In this document: in pieces, positions 6,934-14,971 of the stretch | Layout: the number at the start of each line of letters is the position of its first letter | How positions within the stretch are numbered: position 1 is the stretch's first letter | Origin: SAR202 cluster bacterium | GTDB lineage: Bacteria > Chloroflexota > Dehalococcoidia > Lucifugimonadales > UBA826 | Assembly (NCBI GenBank): GCA_009392675.1 | Contig: VFFY01000143.1 | Coordinates: 1-15,038, forward strand | DNA length: 15,038 nt | Reading direction: 5' to 3' | The notes under the pieces: generated by a model | What the model was told of the DNA's origin: nothing | What the model saw: the letters and a program-made list of their open reading frames with translations, nothing else | Databases searched by the model: none | Made by a program: the position numbers and the translations under genes

Positions 6934-8349
6934 TCAGAGAACCAAACATTTAGAAAAGAACGAGACTCGATGGGAGAATTCCAAGTCCCGTTGGAAGCAT
7001 ATTATGGCGCTAACACAATGAGAGCAGTGATCAATTTTCCAATAAGCGATCTGCGTTTCTCTCGTTCTTTTATTGAAGCAATATCGATGGTCAAATTAGC
7101 TGCTGCCGAAACAAATATTGAACTAGGATTGTTAGATTCTAAATTAGGAGAGGCAATTATAAAATCTGCGACAGAGGTATCGGATGGCAAATTTGATGAC
7201 CAATTTGTCGTGGACATATTTCAGACTGGTTCGGGAACTTCCACAAATATGAATGCTAATGAAGTGATTTCAAATAGGGCAATTGAAATACTTGGCGGTG
7301 AATTGGGCTCCCGGAATCCCGTTCACCCTAACGATCACGTAAATACTGGTCAGTCTTCAAATGATGTCATACCAACATCGATACATTTAGCTGCTGCCAA
7401 AGCTATAACCAGTAATTTAATTCCCTCTTTGAAAAAATTGTCGGCCTCCCTCAATGTCAAATCCCAAGAATTCATGCCGATTATTAAAACTGGAAGAACA
7501 CATCTACAGGACGCGACCCCTGTTCGTCTTGGTCAAGAATTCTCCGGACACGCAGGACAAATAAATAGAGGCATCCGGCGCGCAGAACATGCAGTTCAAG
7601 AACTCGGGGAAGTAGCCTTAGGGGGCACAGCAGTTGGTACAGGAGTAAACACACATCCAGAGTTTGCTAAAAAAGTCTGTGAAAAATTGACAAGATCTGC
7701 TGGGGTAGAAATCAGAGAAACCTCCAATCATTTTCAAGCTCAAAGTACCTTAGATAATATAGTAGAAGCCAGTGGTGCGATGAAAACAATTGCAGTTAGT
7801 TTAATGAAAATAGCCAACGACGTGAGATGGATGGGATCAGGACCTCGGGGAGGATTTGGTGAAATTGAACTTCCTGAAGTACAGCCGGGCAGTTCTATAA
7901 TGCCAGGCAAAGTGAACCCGGTCATACCAGAGTCAGTGTGCCAAGTGGCAGCGCAGGTTATAGGAAACGACACCACTGTCGCAATAGCTGGCCAGTCAGG
8001 AAATTTTGAAATCAACGTAATGATGCCTGTGGCAGCCTATAACCTTTTACAATCTATTGATCTTTTGGCAACGGCCTCGTCAAACCTAGCCGAACAATGT
8101 ATTAACGGGCTTAAGGCGACCACAAAAGGTCCTGAGATGGTTGAAAAAGGTCTCGCTATAGTGACTACTTTAGTTCCACATATTGGATATGATGAATCTG
8201 CAGAATTGGCACATAAAGCACAGGAAACGGGGCAGACTATCATGGAAGTGGCTCTTGCTGAAACGGATTTAAGTAAACAAGAACTGCAGAAAATACTTGA
8301 CCCGGAATCGATGACAGAGCCAGGAATTTCAGGGGTGTCTTTGGGTTAG
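6931..8349 (+). CDS. fumC: Class II fumarate hydratase
   Basis: The enzyme interconverts fumarate and malate in the TCA cycle as an iron-free homotetramer. With the TTG start it has 472 residues, the usual size. Visible are ERDSMGEFQVP (10-20), QTGSGTSTNMNANEV (98-112), HPNDHVNTGQSSND (132-145), TGRTHLQDATPV (187-198, with active-site H191), GGTAVGTGVNTHP (231-243), LMKIANDVRWMGSGPR (291-306), and the superfamily signature GSSIMPGKVNP (320-330) with the catalytic serine. The sequence after the signature (VIPESVCQVAAQVIGNDT) resembles actinobacterial fumarases, and GNFEINV supports fumarase over aspartase. It follows the hydrolase gene and ends overlapping the convergent tRNA nucleotidyltransferase gene by four bases. 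Confidence 0.92.
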   Translation: MSENQTFRKERDSMGEFQVPLEAYYGANTMRAVINFPISDLRFSRSFIEAISMVKLAAAETNIELGLLDSKLGEAIIKSATEVSDGKFDDQFVVDIFQTGSGTSTNMNANEVISNRAIEILGGELGSRNPVHPNDHVNTGQSSNDVIPTSIHLAAAKAITSNLIPSLKKLSASLNVKSQEFMPIIKTGRTHLQDATPVRLGQEFSGHAGQINRGIRRAEHAVQELGEVALGGTAVGTGVNTHPEFAKKVCEKLTRSAGVEIRETSNHFQAQSTLDNIVEASGAMKTIAVSLMKIANDVRWMGSGPRGGFGEIELPEVQPGSSIMPGKVNPVIPESVCQVAAQVIGNDTTVAIAGQSGNFEINVMMPVAAYNLLQSIDLLATASSNLAEQCINGLKATTKGPEMVEKGLAIVTTLVPHIGYDESAELAHKAQETGQTIMEVALAETDLSKQELQKILDPESMTEPGISGVSLG

Positions 8350-9563
8350 GAATCGCCAAAAAACTTACTAGCCATACGAATCTGATCAGGCTTAGACAGT
8401 GGCCCTGAGTTAATCATATGTGTGAAAATTTTGGATAAAATATCGCCGATCTTAGGACCATGAGGTATGCCAATACCCATAAGGTCTTCGCCGTCGATGC
8501 ACAAACTGATAGTTTTTAATTCATTTGTAAATAATTTTAAATTCCTCCTAAGCTCTTTTGAGACATATGCATCAGCCACTGATATTGCGATTTCGGAGAC
8601 CTCTGTGAGTTGTTTATAAATCTTGGTACGGGAGGAACTCACTTCGATAAGTTCGATGCGGTTTAAATCTCTCCCAAACTTTGACAATTTATTTCCTAAA
8701 TCAAGTCTCTTAATTAAATCCATTCTCTGATCGGTTTGAATCAGTGAAATCAGTATGTAGAGAACAAGTTCTGAGGTCGGAATGCTGATATCTGTCAAAA
8801 GTTTTTTTCTCTTGGAAAACTCTGGCCCTTTTGGAAATCCAGGGTGAATATGCCCTAGAACTTCAAATTGATCCATTAGATCCAAAATCGAGTTAGTGCT
8901 CTTTTCAGAATAAATCTTTACTAATTCGTTGGTTATACGTACTCCACTCAATAAAGTTATATAGGTTAAGTCCTCCAATAATTGGGTTCTCGTGCCATCC
9001 TCAAGGGAAAACCCCAGCCTCCCGGAATACCGTATGCACCTAAAAATACGTGTTGGGTCATCTTTAAAAGATCCCGAATGCAAGATTCTTACATGTTTTG
9101 ACTGTAAATCCTCTAGGCCCCTATACAAATCAAGCACTTCCCCCCAGTTTGGAGGGTTAATACAGGCTGCCAAGGCATTTATCGAAAAATCCCTCCTCCC
9201 CAAATCATCTTCAATTGAGGATGAAGTTACTACAGGTAACGCACCCGAGGTTGGATATATCTCTTCCCTAGCCATAGCCAGATCCACTGCTTGGTTTAAA
9301 ATTTTTATTTTGCAGGTGCTGAACTGAGAGTTTGAAATCACATCTATTTGATATTGTGGATCAAATTTGTGCATTAGGTTCGAGGGATCTGACTCCACGA
9401 TAATATCGATATCAGAGACTTCCCTTTCTAGAAGCAAATCCCTTATGGTTCCCCCAACCAAGAAAGCACGTGTCCCCATTTTATGAAACTGGTCTCCCAG
9501 TATTTTTATGGCTTTGTACTGAGGTTTTGTAAGTGTTTTTTCTAAAAGATTTTCTATATTCAT
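8346..9563 (-). CDS. cca: Class II tRNA nucleotidyltransferase / poly(A) polymerase family protein
   Basis: Members add or repair the 3' CCA end of tRNA, or in some lineages add A residues to RNA. The 405-residue protein has the full N-terminal catalytic set: FLVGGTIRDLL (34-44), SDIDIIVE with metal-binding D51 and D53 (50-57), GRRDFSINALA (122-132; RRD is the nucleotide-selecting part), KDDPTRIFRCIRYSGRLGF (167-185), and SGVRITNELVK (206-216). The C-terminal half is helical and diverged, and I see no HD phosphohydrolase domain. From sequence alone CCA addition cannot be separated safely from A-addition; no second member is in the window. The start ATG (9561-9563) has only a weak GAAAG upstream. 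It is divergent from the Nudix gene and convergent with fumC. Confidence 0.87.
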   Translation of the reverse strand: MNIENLLEKTLTKPQYKAIKILGDQFHKMGTRAFLVGGTIRDLLLEREVSDIDIIVESDPSNLMHKFDPQYQIDVISNSQFSTCKIKILNQAVDLAMAREEIYPTSGALPVVTSSSIEDDLGRRDFSINALAACINPPNWGEVLDLYRGLEDLQSKHVRILHSGSFKDDPTRIFRCIRYSGRLGFSLEDGTRTQLLEDLTYITLLSGVRITNELVKIYSEKSTNSILDLMDQFEVLGHIHPGFPKGPEFSKRKKLLTDISIPTSELVLYILISLIQTDQRMDLIKRLDLGNKLSKFGRDLNRIELIEVSSSRTKIYKQLTEVSEIAISVADAYVSKELRRNLKLFTNELKTISLCIDGEDLMGIGIPHGPKIGDILSKIFTHMINSGPLSKPDQIRMASKFFGDS

Positions 9564-9589
9564 AAATCTTTCAACATTACTTTTGCTTC

Positions 9590-9617
9590 TTTACAGTAAA
9601 ATTTCAGGTCTTATACT
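9590..9617 (+). promoter_or_regulatory. Candidate promoter of the Nudix gene
   Basis: TTTACA (9590-9595) is followed after 16 bases by TATACT (9612-9617). Transcription would start near 9624, downstream of the TTG at 9618, which supports the ATG at 9684 as the Nudix start. Confidence 0.4.
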
Positions 9618-9622
9618 TTGAA

Positions 9623-9628
9623 ATTATA
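9623..9628 (-). promoter_or_regulatory. Candidate -10 box for the tRNA nucleotidyltransferase gene
   Basis: A perfect TATAAT on the minus strand lies 60 bases before the start of the gene. The -35 position is poor (TGAGCC at 17 bases). It partly faces the Nudix promoter, so the two divergent promoters would be only a few bases apart. Confidence 0.3.
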
Positions 9629-9683
9629 CAGAGGTCCCAAATATTGGCTCATATTTTCAAAAGATGAGAACTTTTTAGTGACT

Positions 9684-10178
9684 ATGGTTGAACAAATTAA
9701 GTACTGTCAATTTTGCGGTACACATCTGGTGAGAAAATACGATCGCAGCAAGCTGAGACCATTTTGCGAGGCCTGCAATATTTTCATATATGTGGACCCT
9801 AAGGTCGCAGTAGTGGCGATAGTCCCATCAAACCAAGCAATATTGCTAATAAGGCGAGCTATAGAGCCTCATCTCGGGAAATGGAGTCTGCCGTCAGGCT
9901 ATGTAGATCGTGGTGAATCTATTGAAAATGCCTTAGTACGGGAAGTTTTTGAAGAAACAACAATCTGTACCAGTCCGTGTCACTATCTGGGAGTATTTTC
10001 AGGGCAGGGACCAGTTGTGGTCCATGTATATGTGGCAACTCACAAATCAGGTACGGCCAAGGCTGCTGAAGAAGTAAGCGAGATAAAATGGTGTGAATTG
10101 GACGAACTACCCGACCTCCCATTCCCTTATGACCAGGAAATAATACCGGCCTATAAAACTTATCTACACAGCCTATGA
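9684..10178 (+). CDS. Zinc-ribbon Nudix hydrolase
   Basis: The 164-residue protein starts with a four-cysteine zinc ribbon (C8-x2-C11 and C28-x2-C31) followed by a Nudix domain, as in NudC-like and COG1051-type pyrophosphatases that act on NADH, ADP-ribose or related nucleotides. The Nudix box runs from G72 to I94 (GYVDRGES ... REVFEETTI), with catalytic E87, E90 and E91 present. The usual late Gly of the box is Thr93. Downstream residues WCELDELPDLPF are typical of the family's end. The NudC SQPWPFPxS signature is absent, so NADH is not assured as substrate. The ATG at 9684 is chosen because it puts the zinc ribbon at the N-terminus as in relatives; the frame is open to a TTG at 9618. It overlaps the convergent next gene by six bases. 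Confidence 0.87.
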   Translation: MVEQIKYCQFCGTHLVRKYDRSKLRPFCEACNIFIYVDPKVAVVAIVPSNQAILLIRRAIEPHLGKWSLPSGYVDRGESIENALVREVFEETTICTSPCHYLGVFSGQGPVVVHVYVATHKSGTAKAAEEVSEIKWCELDELPDLPFPYDQEIIPAYKTYLHSL

Positions 10179-10541
10179 ATCACCTTCGTCACCATGGCCT
10201 TCATCCCACATCCTCTTAAAAATACCGTATCGAGGTCCATCCTTGTCACCTAGTGGAGTGATGTTCACCAACTCCCAACCCTTGTCTCCCATACGCTTTA
10301 GAAGACTTGTTGTGTAGCGTAGCCCGCCTTCATCTGTGTCGGTTTTCAGCCTTACCACATCGTACTCCCACGTCGATACACCATGCGGAAGATCAAAATC
10401 TTCTACATACTCCAGTTGTTGAAGTTCTTCCTCAGTTATTTCTGCCCAGGAGTCTTCTGGCAGGTCTGTCTGGCATTCATCACATGATGTCGCTGGCCCT
10501 AATGAGTAACCGCCACACTCAGGACAAAAATAAATTCTCAT
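10173..10541 (-). CDS. Zinc-ribbon protein with DUF4177-like C-terminal domain
   Basis: The 122-residue protein has a zinc ribbon at the N-terminus (C6-x2-C9 and C20-x2-C23: FCPECGG and CDEC), an acidic linker (residues 32-50), and a domain from about 58 to 112. That domain has WEYDVVRLK, LLKRMGDKGWELVNITPL and GIFKR, the pattern of the DUF4177 family of unknown function. Its end is short and acidic (DEGHGDEGDS). It is soluble with no signal peptide. The ATG at 10539-10541 has no visible ribosome-binding site. It is convergent with and overlaps the Nudix gene, and lies 127 bases downstream of the PPOX gene with its own possible -10 box. The function is not known; the ribbon suggests binding of protein or nucleic acid. 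Confidence 0.75.
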   Translation of the reverse strand: MRIYFCPECGGYSLGPATSCDECQTDLPEDSWAEITEEELQQLEYVEDFDLPHGVSTWEYDVVRLKTDTDEGGLRYTTSLLKRMGDKGWELVNITPLGDKDGPRYGIFKRMWDEGHGDEGDS

Positions 10542-10599
10542 AGACTATTATTTTAATATTTCTTTTTCGTAAATTCAAAAACACTATCGATCTGAAGCG

Positions 10600-10605
10600 A
10601 TTATA
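10600..10605 (-). promoter_or_regulatory. Candidate -10 box for the zinc-ribbon/DUF4177 gene
   Basis: A perfect TATAAT on the minus strand lies 58 bases before the start codon. There is no convincing -35 box at the usual distance. Confidence 0.3.
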
Positions 10606-10640
10606 TGTCCACCATAAGAGAAATAGATACCATGTTGGCA

Positions 10641-10658
10641 TTTTTATGGGAATAAAAA
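10641..10658. repeat. AT-rich perfect hairpin downstream of the PPOX gene
   Basis: TTTTTAT-GGGA-ATAAAAA is a seven-base perfect stem with a four-base loop, 11 bases after the PPOX stop (minus strand). An all-AT stem without a following T-run makes a weak terminator at best. It lies inside a looser inverted repeat CCATAA (10612-10617) / TTATGG (10644-10649). Confidence 0.3.
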
Positions 10659-10668
10659 CACACTATAC

Positions 10669-11097
10669 TTATTGAAGATTCCCCCAAGACATAAAGTCGT
10701 ATACTCTGATCGCAATAATCATTGCCCCTCGGGGAAGATAATTTTGATCCCGATATTGTATGTACCGATCTTCAAGCAATTTCGCAGCTAGTATATTTTC
10801 CTGTTCATCACTCACAACTTTAGCCTTACCTTTAGCCATCACATATGCCAATTCATCCCAATTTTCTGAATATTTATCAAATAAAACAACAACTTCATCG
10901 TTATTTGCTATGTTGTTAATTCTTTCAAGAGGTTTGCTTATATCTTTTTTAGGCTTTGAATCAATTGGAGTATAGATCGTGTCGTTACCAGACAAAGCAA
11001 AGCAGATAGGTACTGAATGGGGAACCCCAGAAGGCGTCACAGTAGATAACCTAGCTACCTGTAAAGAAAGTATAAATTCTTCTACGCTTACAAGCAT
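10669..11097 (-). CDS. PPOX-fold oxidoreductase, probably F420-dependent (Rv0121-like)
   Basis: The 142-residue protein fits the small split-barrel family of flavin/F420-dependent enzymes. Residues 17-40 (ARLSTVTPSG, PHSVPICFALSG) form the conserved first strands. The segment DSKPKKDISKPLERINNIANN and then VVLFDKYSENWDELAYVMAKGKAKVV resembles the subfamily named after mycobacterial Rv0121, annotated as probable F420-dependent. The C-terminal PRGAMIIAIRVYDFMSWG also fits. The substrate is unknown. The ATG at 11095-11097 is preferred, with GGAG four bases upstream; a GTG eight codons earlier has none. It follows the ABC exporter pair on the same strand after 52 bases and may be cotranscribed with it. 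Confidence 0.78.
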   Translation of the reverse strand: MLVSVEEFILSLQVARLSTVTPSGVPHSVPICFALSGNDTIYTPIDSKPKKDISKPLERINNIANNDEVVVLFDKYSENWDELAYVMAKGKAKVVSDEQENILAAKLLEDRYIQYRDQNYLPRGAMIIAIRVYDFMSWGNLQ

Positions 11098-11149
11098 TAA
11101 ACTCCAAATTGGGTTAGACACAAGTATTACTTAAGAAACTTCAACCTTA

Positions 11150-13054
11150 TTACAAATCCTCAATCGACTGAAAATTCATATTGTAGAGATGAGCGTAGAG
11201 ACCGTCTTTATCCATTAATTCTCGGTGATTCCCTACCTCCACCACCTCACCTGACTCTAACACCACTATTTTATCTGCTCCCCTTATAGTGGATAGTCGA
11301 TGGGCTATGACGATAGCGGTACGTCCTTCTAACAATTTTCTCAAGGCAGTTTGAATAACTAATTCCGTATGGCTATCAATGCTAGCAGTAGCCTCATCTA
11401 GGATAAGTATCTTGGGATCATTGACAATGGCTCTCGCAAAACTTATTAATTGGCGCTGGCCCAAACTAATGTTGGCTCCTCTTTCTGACAAAAAAGTGCC
11501 ATACCCATTTTCAAGTTGCATAATAAATTCGTGTGCCCCAACTACCTTTGCAGAGGAGATGGCTTTTTCATCCGTCACATCCAAATGGTTATATTTGATA
11601 TTTCCCATCACCGTACCGGAAAAAAGGTATGGTTCTTGTAAAACCATACTCATCTGGCTTACCACTGAAGTTCTCTTGACGTCTCTAATATCGATACCAT
11701 CTATCAATATCTCACCTTCTTCCCGCTTAACTGGGTAGAATCGAGACAAAATAGACACAATACTGGTCTTTCCAGCACCGGTTGGTCCCACCACAGCAAC
11801 GGTTTCACCAGCATTTACCGTCAAATTTATACCCTTCAGTACATCTTCACCTTCCACATATCTGAAGCTGACGTCTTTAAATTCAATATTCCCCTTTATT
11901 TCGGGCATCTCGATAGCATCTTCTATGTCTATTAACTCCGGCTCTCTATCCATCAAATCAAAAATTCTCGCGCCCGAAGCCATGGATCTTTGCAACTGAG
12001 TATATTGCTGAGTCAAATTTCGAATGGGATCAAAGAACCTTTGTACATACATAACAAAGGCAACTAACACTCCTGGAAGTAACTGGTCTTCTTCCAATCC
12101 AACCAATTTGGAACCGAAATACAAGGCAAGCCCAATTGCAACAGCAGTAAGAATATCAACCGCCGGCAGAAGGCCTGCAGCATATCTGCCTGCAATTACG
12201 TTCGACCATCTATGAGCTATATTTTTTTCATCAAATATCTCGAGATTTCTTTCTTGCCTATTAAGGCTTTGAACTACCCTGACTCCTGAAATATTTTCGT
12301 TGAACGCAGCGTTCACTATCGCGATTCGTCTTCTAATTTCACTAAAGGATCTTTTAGCATATTTTTGCCAAATGACCATAATGGTGATCAAAACAGGCAA
12401 CACCGCCATGGTAATAAGACCTAATTCTAAGTCCATCACCAAAAGGGCAATCACAATTCCTACAAGACTCAACAACTCACCTAGGCTCATTACTACCAAA
12501 GCTGCAAATTCTTGCAGCTGACCAACATCTCCTTGTACACGGGACATAAGCCTACCCACTTCTGTCTTATCAAAATAGGAGAGGGATTGCTTTTGCACAT
12601 GACCAAACAGAGCTCTTCTCAACCTAAAAAGAACACCTTGGCCCACTTTCTGCATTGCATATTGTTGAAGGTAATTGGTACCCCAGTTGGTAAACGCATT
12701 AATTATGAAAACGACGAAAAGAATGTTGAGTATCTTAATATGAGGAAACAAGAGTTCTTTGAGTGTTGCTAGATTAGTCTCCTCTCCTGCTTGACTTGCA
12801 CTTACTTTGTATTCAGTTGCAGTTTGCAAGCCATCCTTGATGGGATTATCAATCCCCCAGTGTATGAGCCAAGGAACGGCCACCAAAGTAAGGGTATAAA
12901 CCAGCATCGAAACGAAGGAGACGATTACCAAGGGTAAATAAGGTTTTATATAGGGAAGCAACCTCAGAATGACCTTTTGGTCATATACGGACCCAAAAAA
13001 TTCCTCGTCTGCCTGGCCTTTAGAGGCAGACATACCACCTAAGCCAAGATTCAT
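11150..13054 (-). CDS. ABC exporter half-transporter with competent ATP-site residues and altered signature
   Basis: The 634-residue protein has an N-terminal six-helix exporter domain (about 40-350) fused to an ATPase domain (about 388-625), as in MsbA/MdlB/BmrD-type multidrug or lipid exporters in the inner membrane. Visible are Walker A GPTGAGKT (423-430), Q-loop VLQEPY with Q473, signature ISLGQ (529-533) instead of LSGGQ, Walker B ILILDE with catalytic E554, and H-loop AHRLST with H585. A loop of about 40 residues after helix 1 (70-105) is longer than usual. Its start overlaps the stop of the partner gene as ATGA, with GAGGTG upstream, so the two are translated together. With the partner it should form a heterodimer in which this subunit supplies the working Walker residues. 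The substrate is not predictable. Confidence 0.92.
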   Translation of the reverse strand: MNLGLGGMSASKGQADEEFFGSVYDQKVILRLLPYIKPYLPLVIVSFVSMLVYTLTLVAVPWLIHWGIDNPIKDGLQTATEYKVSASQAGEETNLATLKELLFPHIKILNILFVVFIINAFTNWGTNYLQQYAMQKVGQGVLFRLRRALFGHVQKQSLSYFDKTEVGRLMSRVQGDVGQLQEFAALVVMSLGELLSLVGIVIALLVMDLELGLITMAVLPVLITIMVIWQKYAKRSFSEIRRRIAIVNAAFNENISGVRVVQSLNRQERNLEIFDEKNIAHRWSNVIAGRYAAGLLPAVDILTAVAIGLALYFGSKLVGLEEDQLLPGVLVAFVMYVQRFFDPIRNLTQQYTQLQRSMASGARIFDLMDREPELIDIEDAIEMPEIKGNIEFKDVSFRYVEGEDVLKGINLTVNAGETVAVVGPTGAGKTSIVSILSRFYPVKREEGEILIDGIDIRDVKRTSVVSQMSMVLQEPYLFSGTVMGNIKYNHLDVTDEKAISSAKVVGAHEFIMQLENGYGTFLSERGANISLGQRQLISFARAIVNDPKILILDEATASIDSHTELVIQTALRKLLEGRTAIVIAHRLSTIRGADKIVVLESGEVVEVGNHRELMDKDGLYAHLYNMNFQSIEDL

Positions 13055-14871
13055 TTACTCACCTCGGAACTTAATTCATCTTGGGGGCGAAGCTGCAGTT
13101 CATAAATTTCATTATAAAGGCCGCCTTTTTCTAGCAACTCCTCATGAGAACCTTCTTCTATGATCCTTCCATCCTTCAAAACGACTATCTTGTCCGCACT
13201 ATGCACGGTACTAAGTCTATTGGCAATGATGAATGTCGTCCTTCCCGCCATCGAATTATCCATAGCAGCCTTTATCTGATCCTCAGTATTTGCATCCACA
13301 CTGGAAGTTGAATCATCCAATACCAATATCGGAGGGTCTAACAAAATCGCTCGCGCTATCGACATTCGCTGACGTTGGCCTCCTGATAAAGTAGATCCTC
13401 TTTCCCCCACATAGGTGTCATAACCGTCTTCAAGACCCTCAACAAAATCTGCCAATTGAGCGATCGAAGAGGCGGTTTCCATCTGCTCATCACTAGCATT
13501 CTCCCGACCATATTTAATATTTTCCTTTAAGGAGGTAGTGAATAGGAAGACATCCTGCTGGACCATTCCTATATTTTCCCTTAGAGAATGCAAAGTGAAC
13601 TCTTTCACATTTACTCCATCCACTTTTATTGCCCCTGCAGAAACGTCATAAAACCTTGGGAGAAGGTTTGCAATAGTCGACTTACCACTCCCTGGGGGAC
13701 CAACCAATGCGACGATCTCACCAGGCTTTGCCTCTAAATTTATATTCCTGAGAACTGGTTTGCCGTCACCGTAGGCGAAAGACACATTTTCAAATTTAAC
13801 GTGCCCTTGCGATTTTTCCAGTGTGACTGCATTTGACGTTTCTTCGACCAGAGATGGTGCATCAAGTATCTCGAACAGTCTTTCTCCTGCTGAAGCAGCT
13901 CTGGCATACGCATTTACTACCCATCCCGCCATCCTAACCGGCAACGCCAATATTTGGAGATAAAAGACAAAGGCCGCTAATTCACCGGGCGTCATAGCCC
14001 CATTCATAACCTGTTGTCCCCCGTACCACATTATCAAGGCCATGGACACCATAAAAGTAAACATCATGAAAGACATACTAGAAGCGCGTAACTTCTCGGC
14101 CGCCACAAAAAGATCTGAAACTTCGGAATTCTTTATTTCAAATTTATCCTCTTCATGGTCCTCCGAAGCAAACGCTTTAACTACCCGTTGACCTGAGAAG
14201 TTTTCCTGCAGAATAATGCTTAGCTCTGCCATTTTTTCTTGTACTAAAAGCCATAACGCCCTCATCTTAAGTCGAACTGAGCTGGTATAAATGGCGACAA
14301 TAGGCATAAAACTAGCGCTTAAAAGTCCTAACTTCCAATTCATAGAAATCAAGATCGCAGCTACTATTATGAAGAGAGCTATGAAATATGGAGCCCTGAC
14401 AAGTCCCATATTTATAAACATACGTATATTTTCCACATCTGTGATGGCTCGAGACATCAGATTACCGGTGTGATGTTTATCATGAAAAGCAAAACTCTGA
14501 TGCTGCACATGGTCATAGAAAGAATTTCTTAGATCGTAAGAAACATATTGTGACAATGTCTCTGACAAATAGGTTTGGAAATATGACATACCTCCACGAA
14601 TAACACTTAAACCCAGAATAATTAATATGCATGGGTAAAGGATTCCTGTTTCCACTTTCCCACCGGCTAAAATAGGCTCTGCGACAGAGTCAATTGCCTG
14701 TCCGAACAGTTTGGGTAAAAAGATATAAGCTGCTATAGCCCCAATCGTGGATAGGTATGCGAAAGTTAACCTGTATTTGTACCTCAGAGCAATTTTTATT
14801 ATTCTAAGGATATGCTGCATAAACTCACAGAATCTCAGCCCAAAAATTGTGTTCTTCGAGGAAAGTACCAT
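13051..14871 (-). CDS. ABC exporter half-transporter with degenerate ATP-site residues
   Basis: The 606-residue protein has the same layout, a membrane domain (about 30-325) then an ATPase domain (about 357-590). Visible are Walker A GPPGSGKS (391-398), Q-loop VQQD near 438, and a canonical signature LSGGQ (495-499). Walker B reads ILVLDD, with D520 in place of the catalytic Glu, and the H-loop reads ANRLST, with N551 in place of His. These changes mark the non-catalytic site of heterodimeric exporters such as TM287/288 and BmrCD. It is the first gene of the pair. The ATG at 14871 has no ribosome-binding site; the ATG at 14820 (residue 18, MQHILRII) matches relatives' N-termini better and has a weak GTGAG, so the true start may be there. 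Confidence 0.92.
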   Translation of the reverse strand: MVLSSKNTIFGLRFCEFMQHILRIIKIALRYKYRLTFAYLSTIGAIAAYIFLPKLFGQAIDSVAEPILAGGKVETGILYPCILIILGLSVIRGGMSYFQTYLSETLSQYVSYDLRNSFYDHVQHQSFAFHDKHHTGNLMSRAITDVENIRMFINMGLVRAPYFIALFIIVAAILISMNWKLGLLSASFMPIVAIYTSSVRLKMRALWLLVQEKMAELSIILQENFSGQRVVKAFASEDHEEDKFEIKNSEVSDLFVAAEKLRASSMSFMMFTFMVSMALIMWYGGQQVMNGAMTPGELAAFVFYLQILALPVRMAGWVVNAYARAASAGERLFEILDAPSLVEETSNAVTLEKSQGHVKFENVSFAYGDGKPVLRNINLEAKPGEIVALVGPPGSGKSTIANLLPRFYDVSAGAIKVDGVNVKEFTLHSLRENIGMVQQDVFLFTTSLKENIKYGRENASDEQMETASSIAQLADFVEGLEDGYDTYVGERGSTLSGGQRQRMSIARAILLDPPILVLDDSTSSVDANTEDQIKAAMDNSMAGRTTFIIANRLSTVHSADKIVVLKDGRIIEEGSHEELLEKGGLYNEIYELQLRPQDELSSEVSK

Positions 14872-14893
14872 CGAAAGTCACAGGGGACTCTCT

Positions 14894-14924
14894 ATTCTAC
14901 ATTGAGACACGTTCTAAATATCAA
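14894..14924 (-). promoter_or_regulatory. Possible promoter of the ABC exporter pair
   Basis: Minus-strand TTGATA (14919-14924) and TAGAAT (14894-14899) are separated by 19 bases, longer than ideal. The same TAGAAT form appears before coaE. Transcription would start near 14887. Confidence 0.3.
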
Positions 14925-14943
14925 GTATTTTGAACCCAATTTC

Positions 14944-14971
14944 TTGACAATTTGTTCATGTATTCTATTGC
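14944..14971 (+). promoter_or_regulatory. Rightward promoter at the window edge
   Basis: A perfect TTGACA (14944-14949) is followed after 16 bases by TATTGC (14966-14971). It points to a gene beyond the right edge. Two starts are open to the edge: ATG at 14972 (MSLRAAVKNKK, which would need a nearly leaderless message) and ATG at 15030 (MEK). Neither can be assigned. Confidence 0.35.

Noticed and set aside
8992..9327. Open frame of 111 codons on the plus strand
   Set aside because: It lies entirely antisense to the catalytic core of the tRNA nucleotidyltransferase gene.
11379..11738. Open frame of 119 codons on the plus strand
   Set aside because: It is antisense to the conserved ATPase motifs of the ABC exporter subunit and shows no family features.
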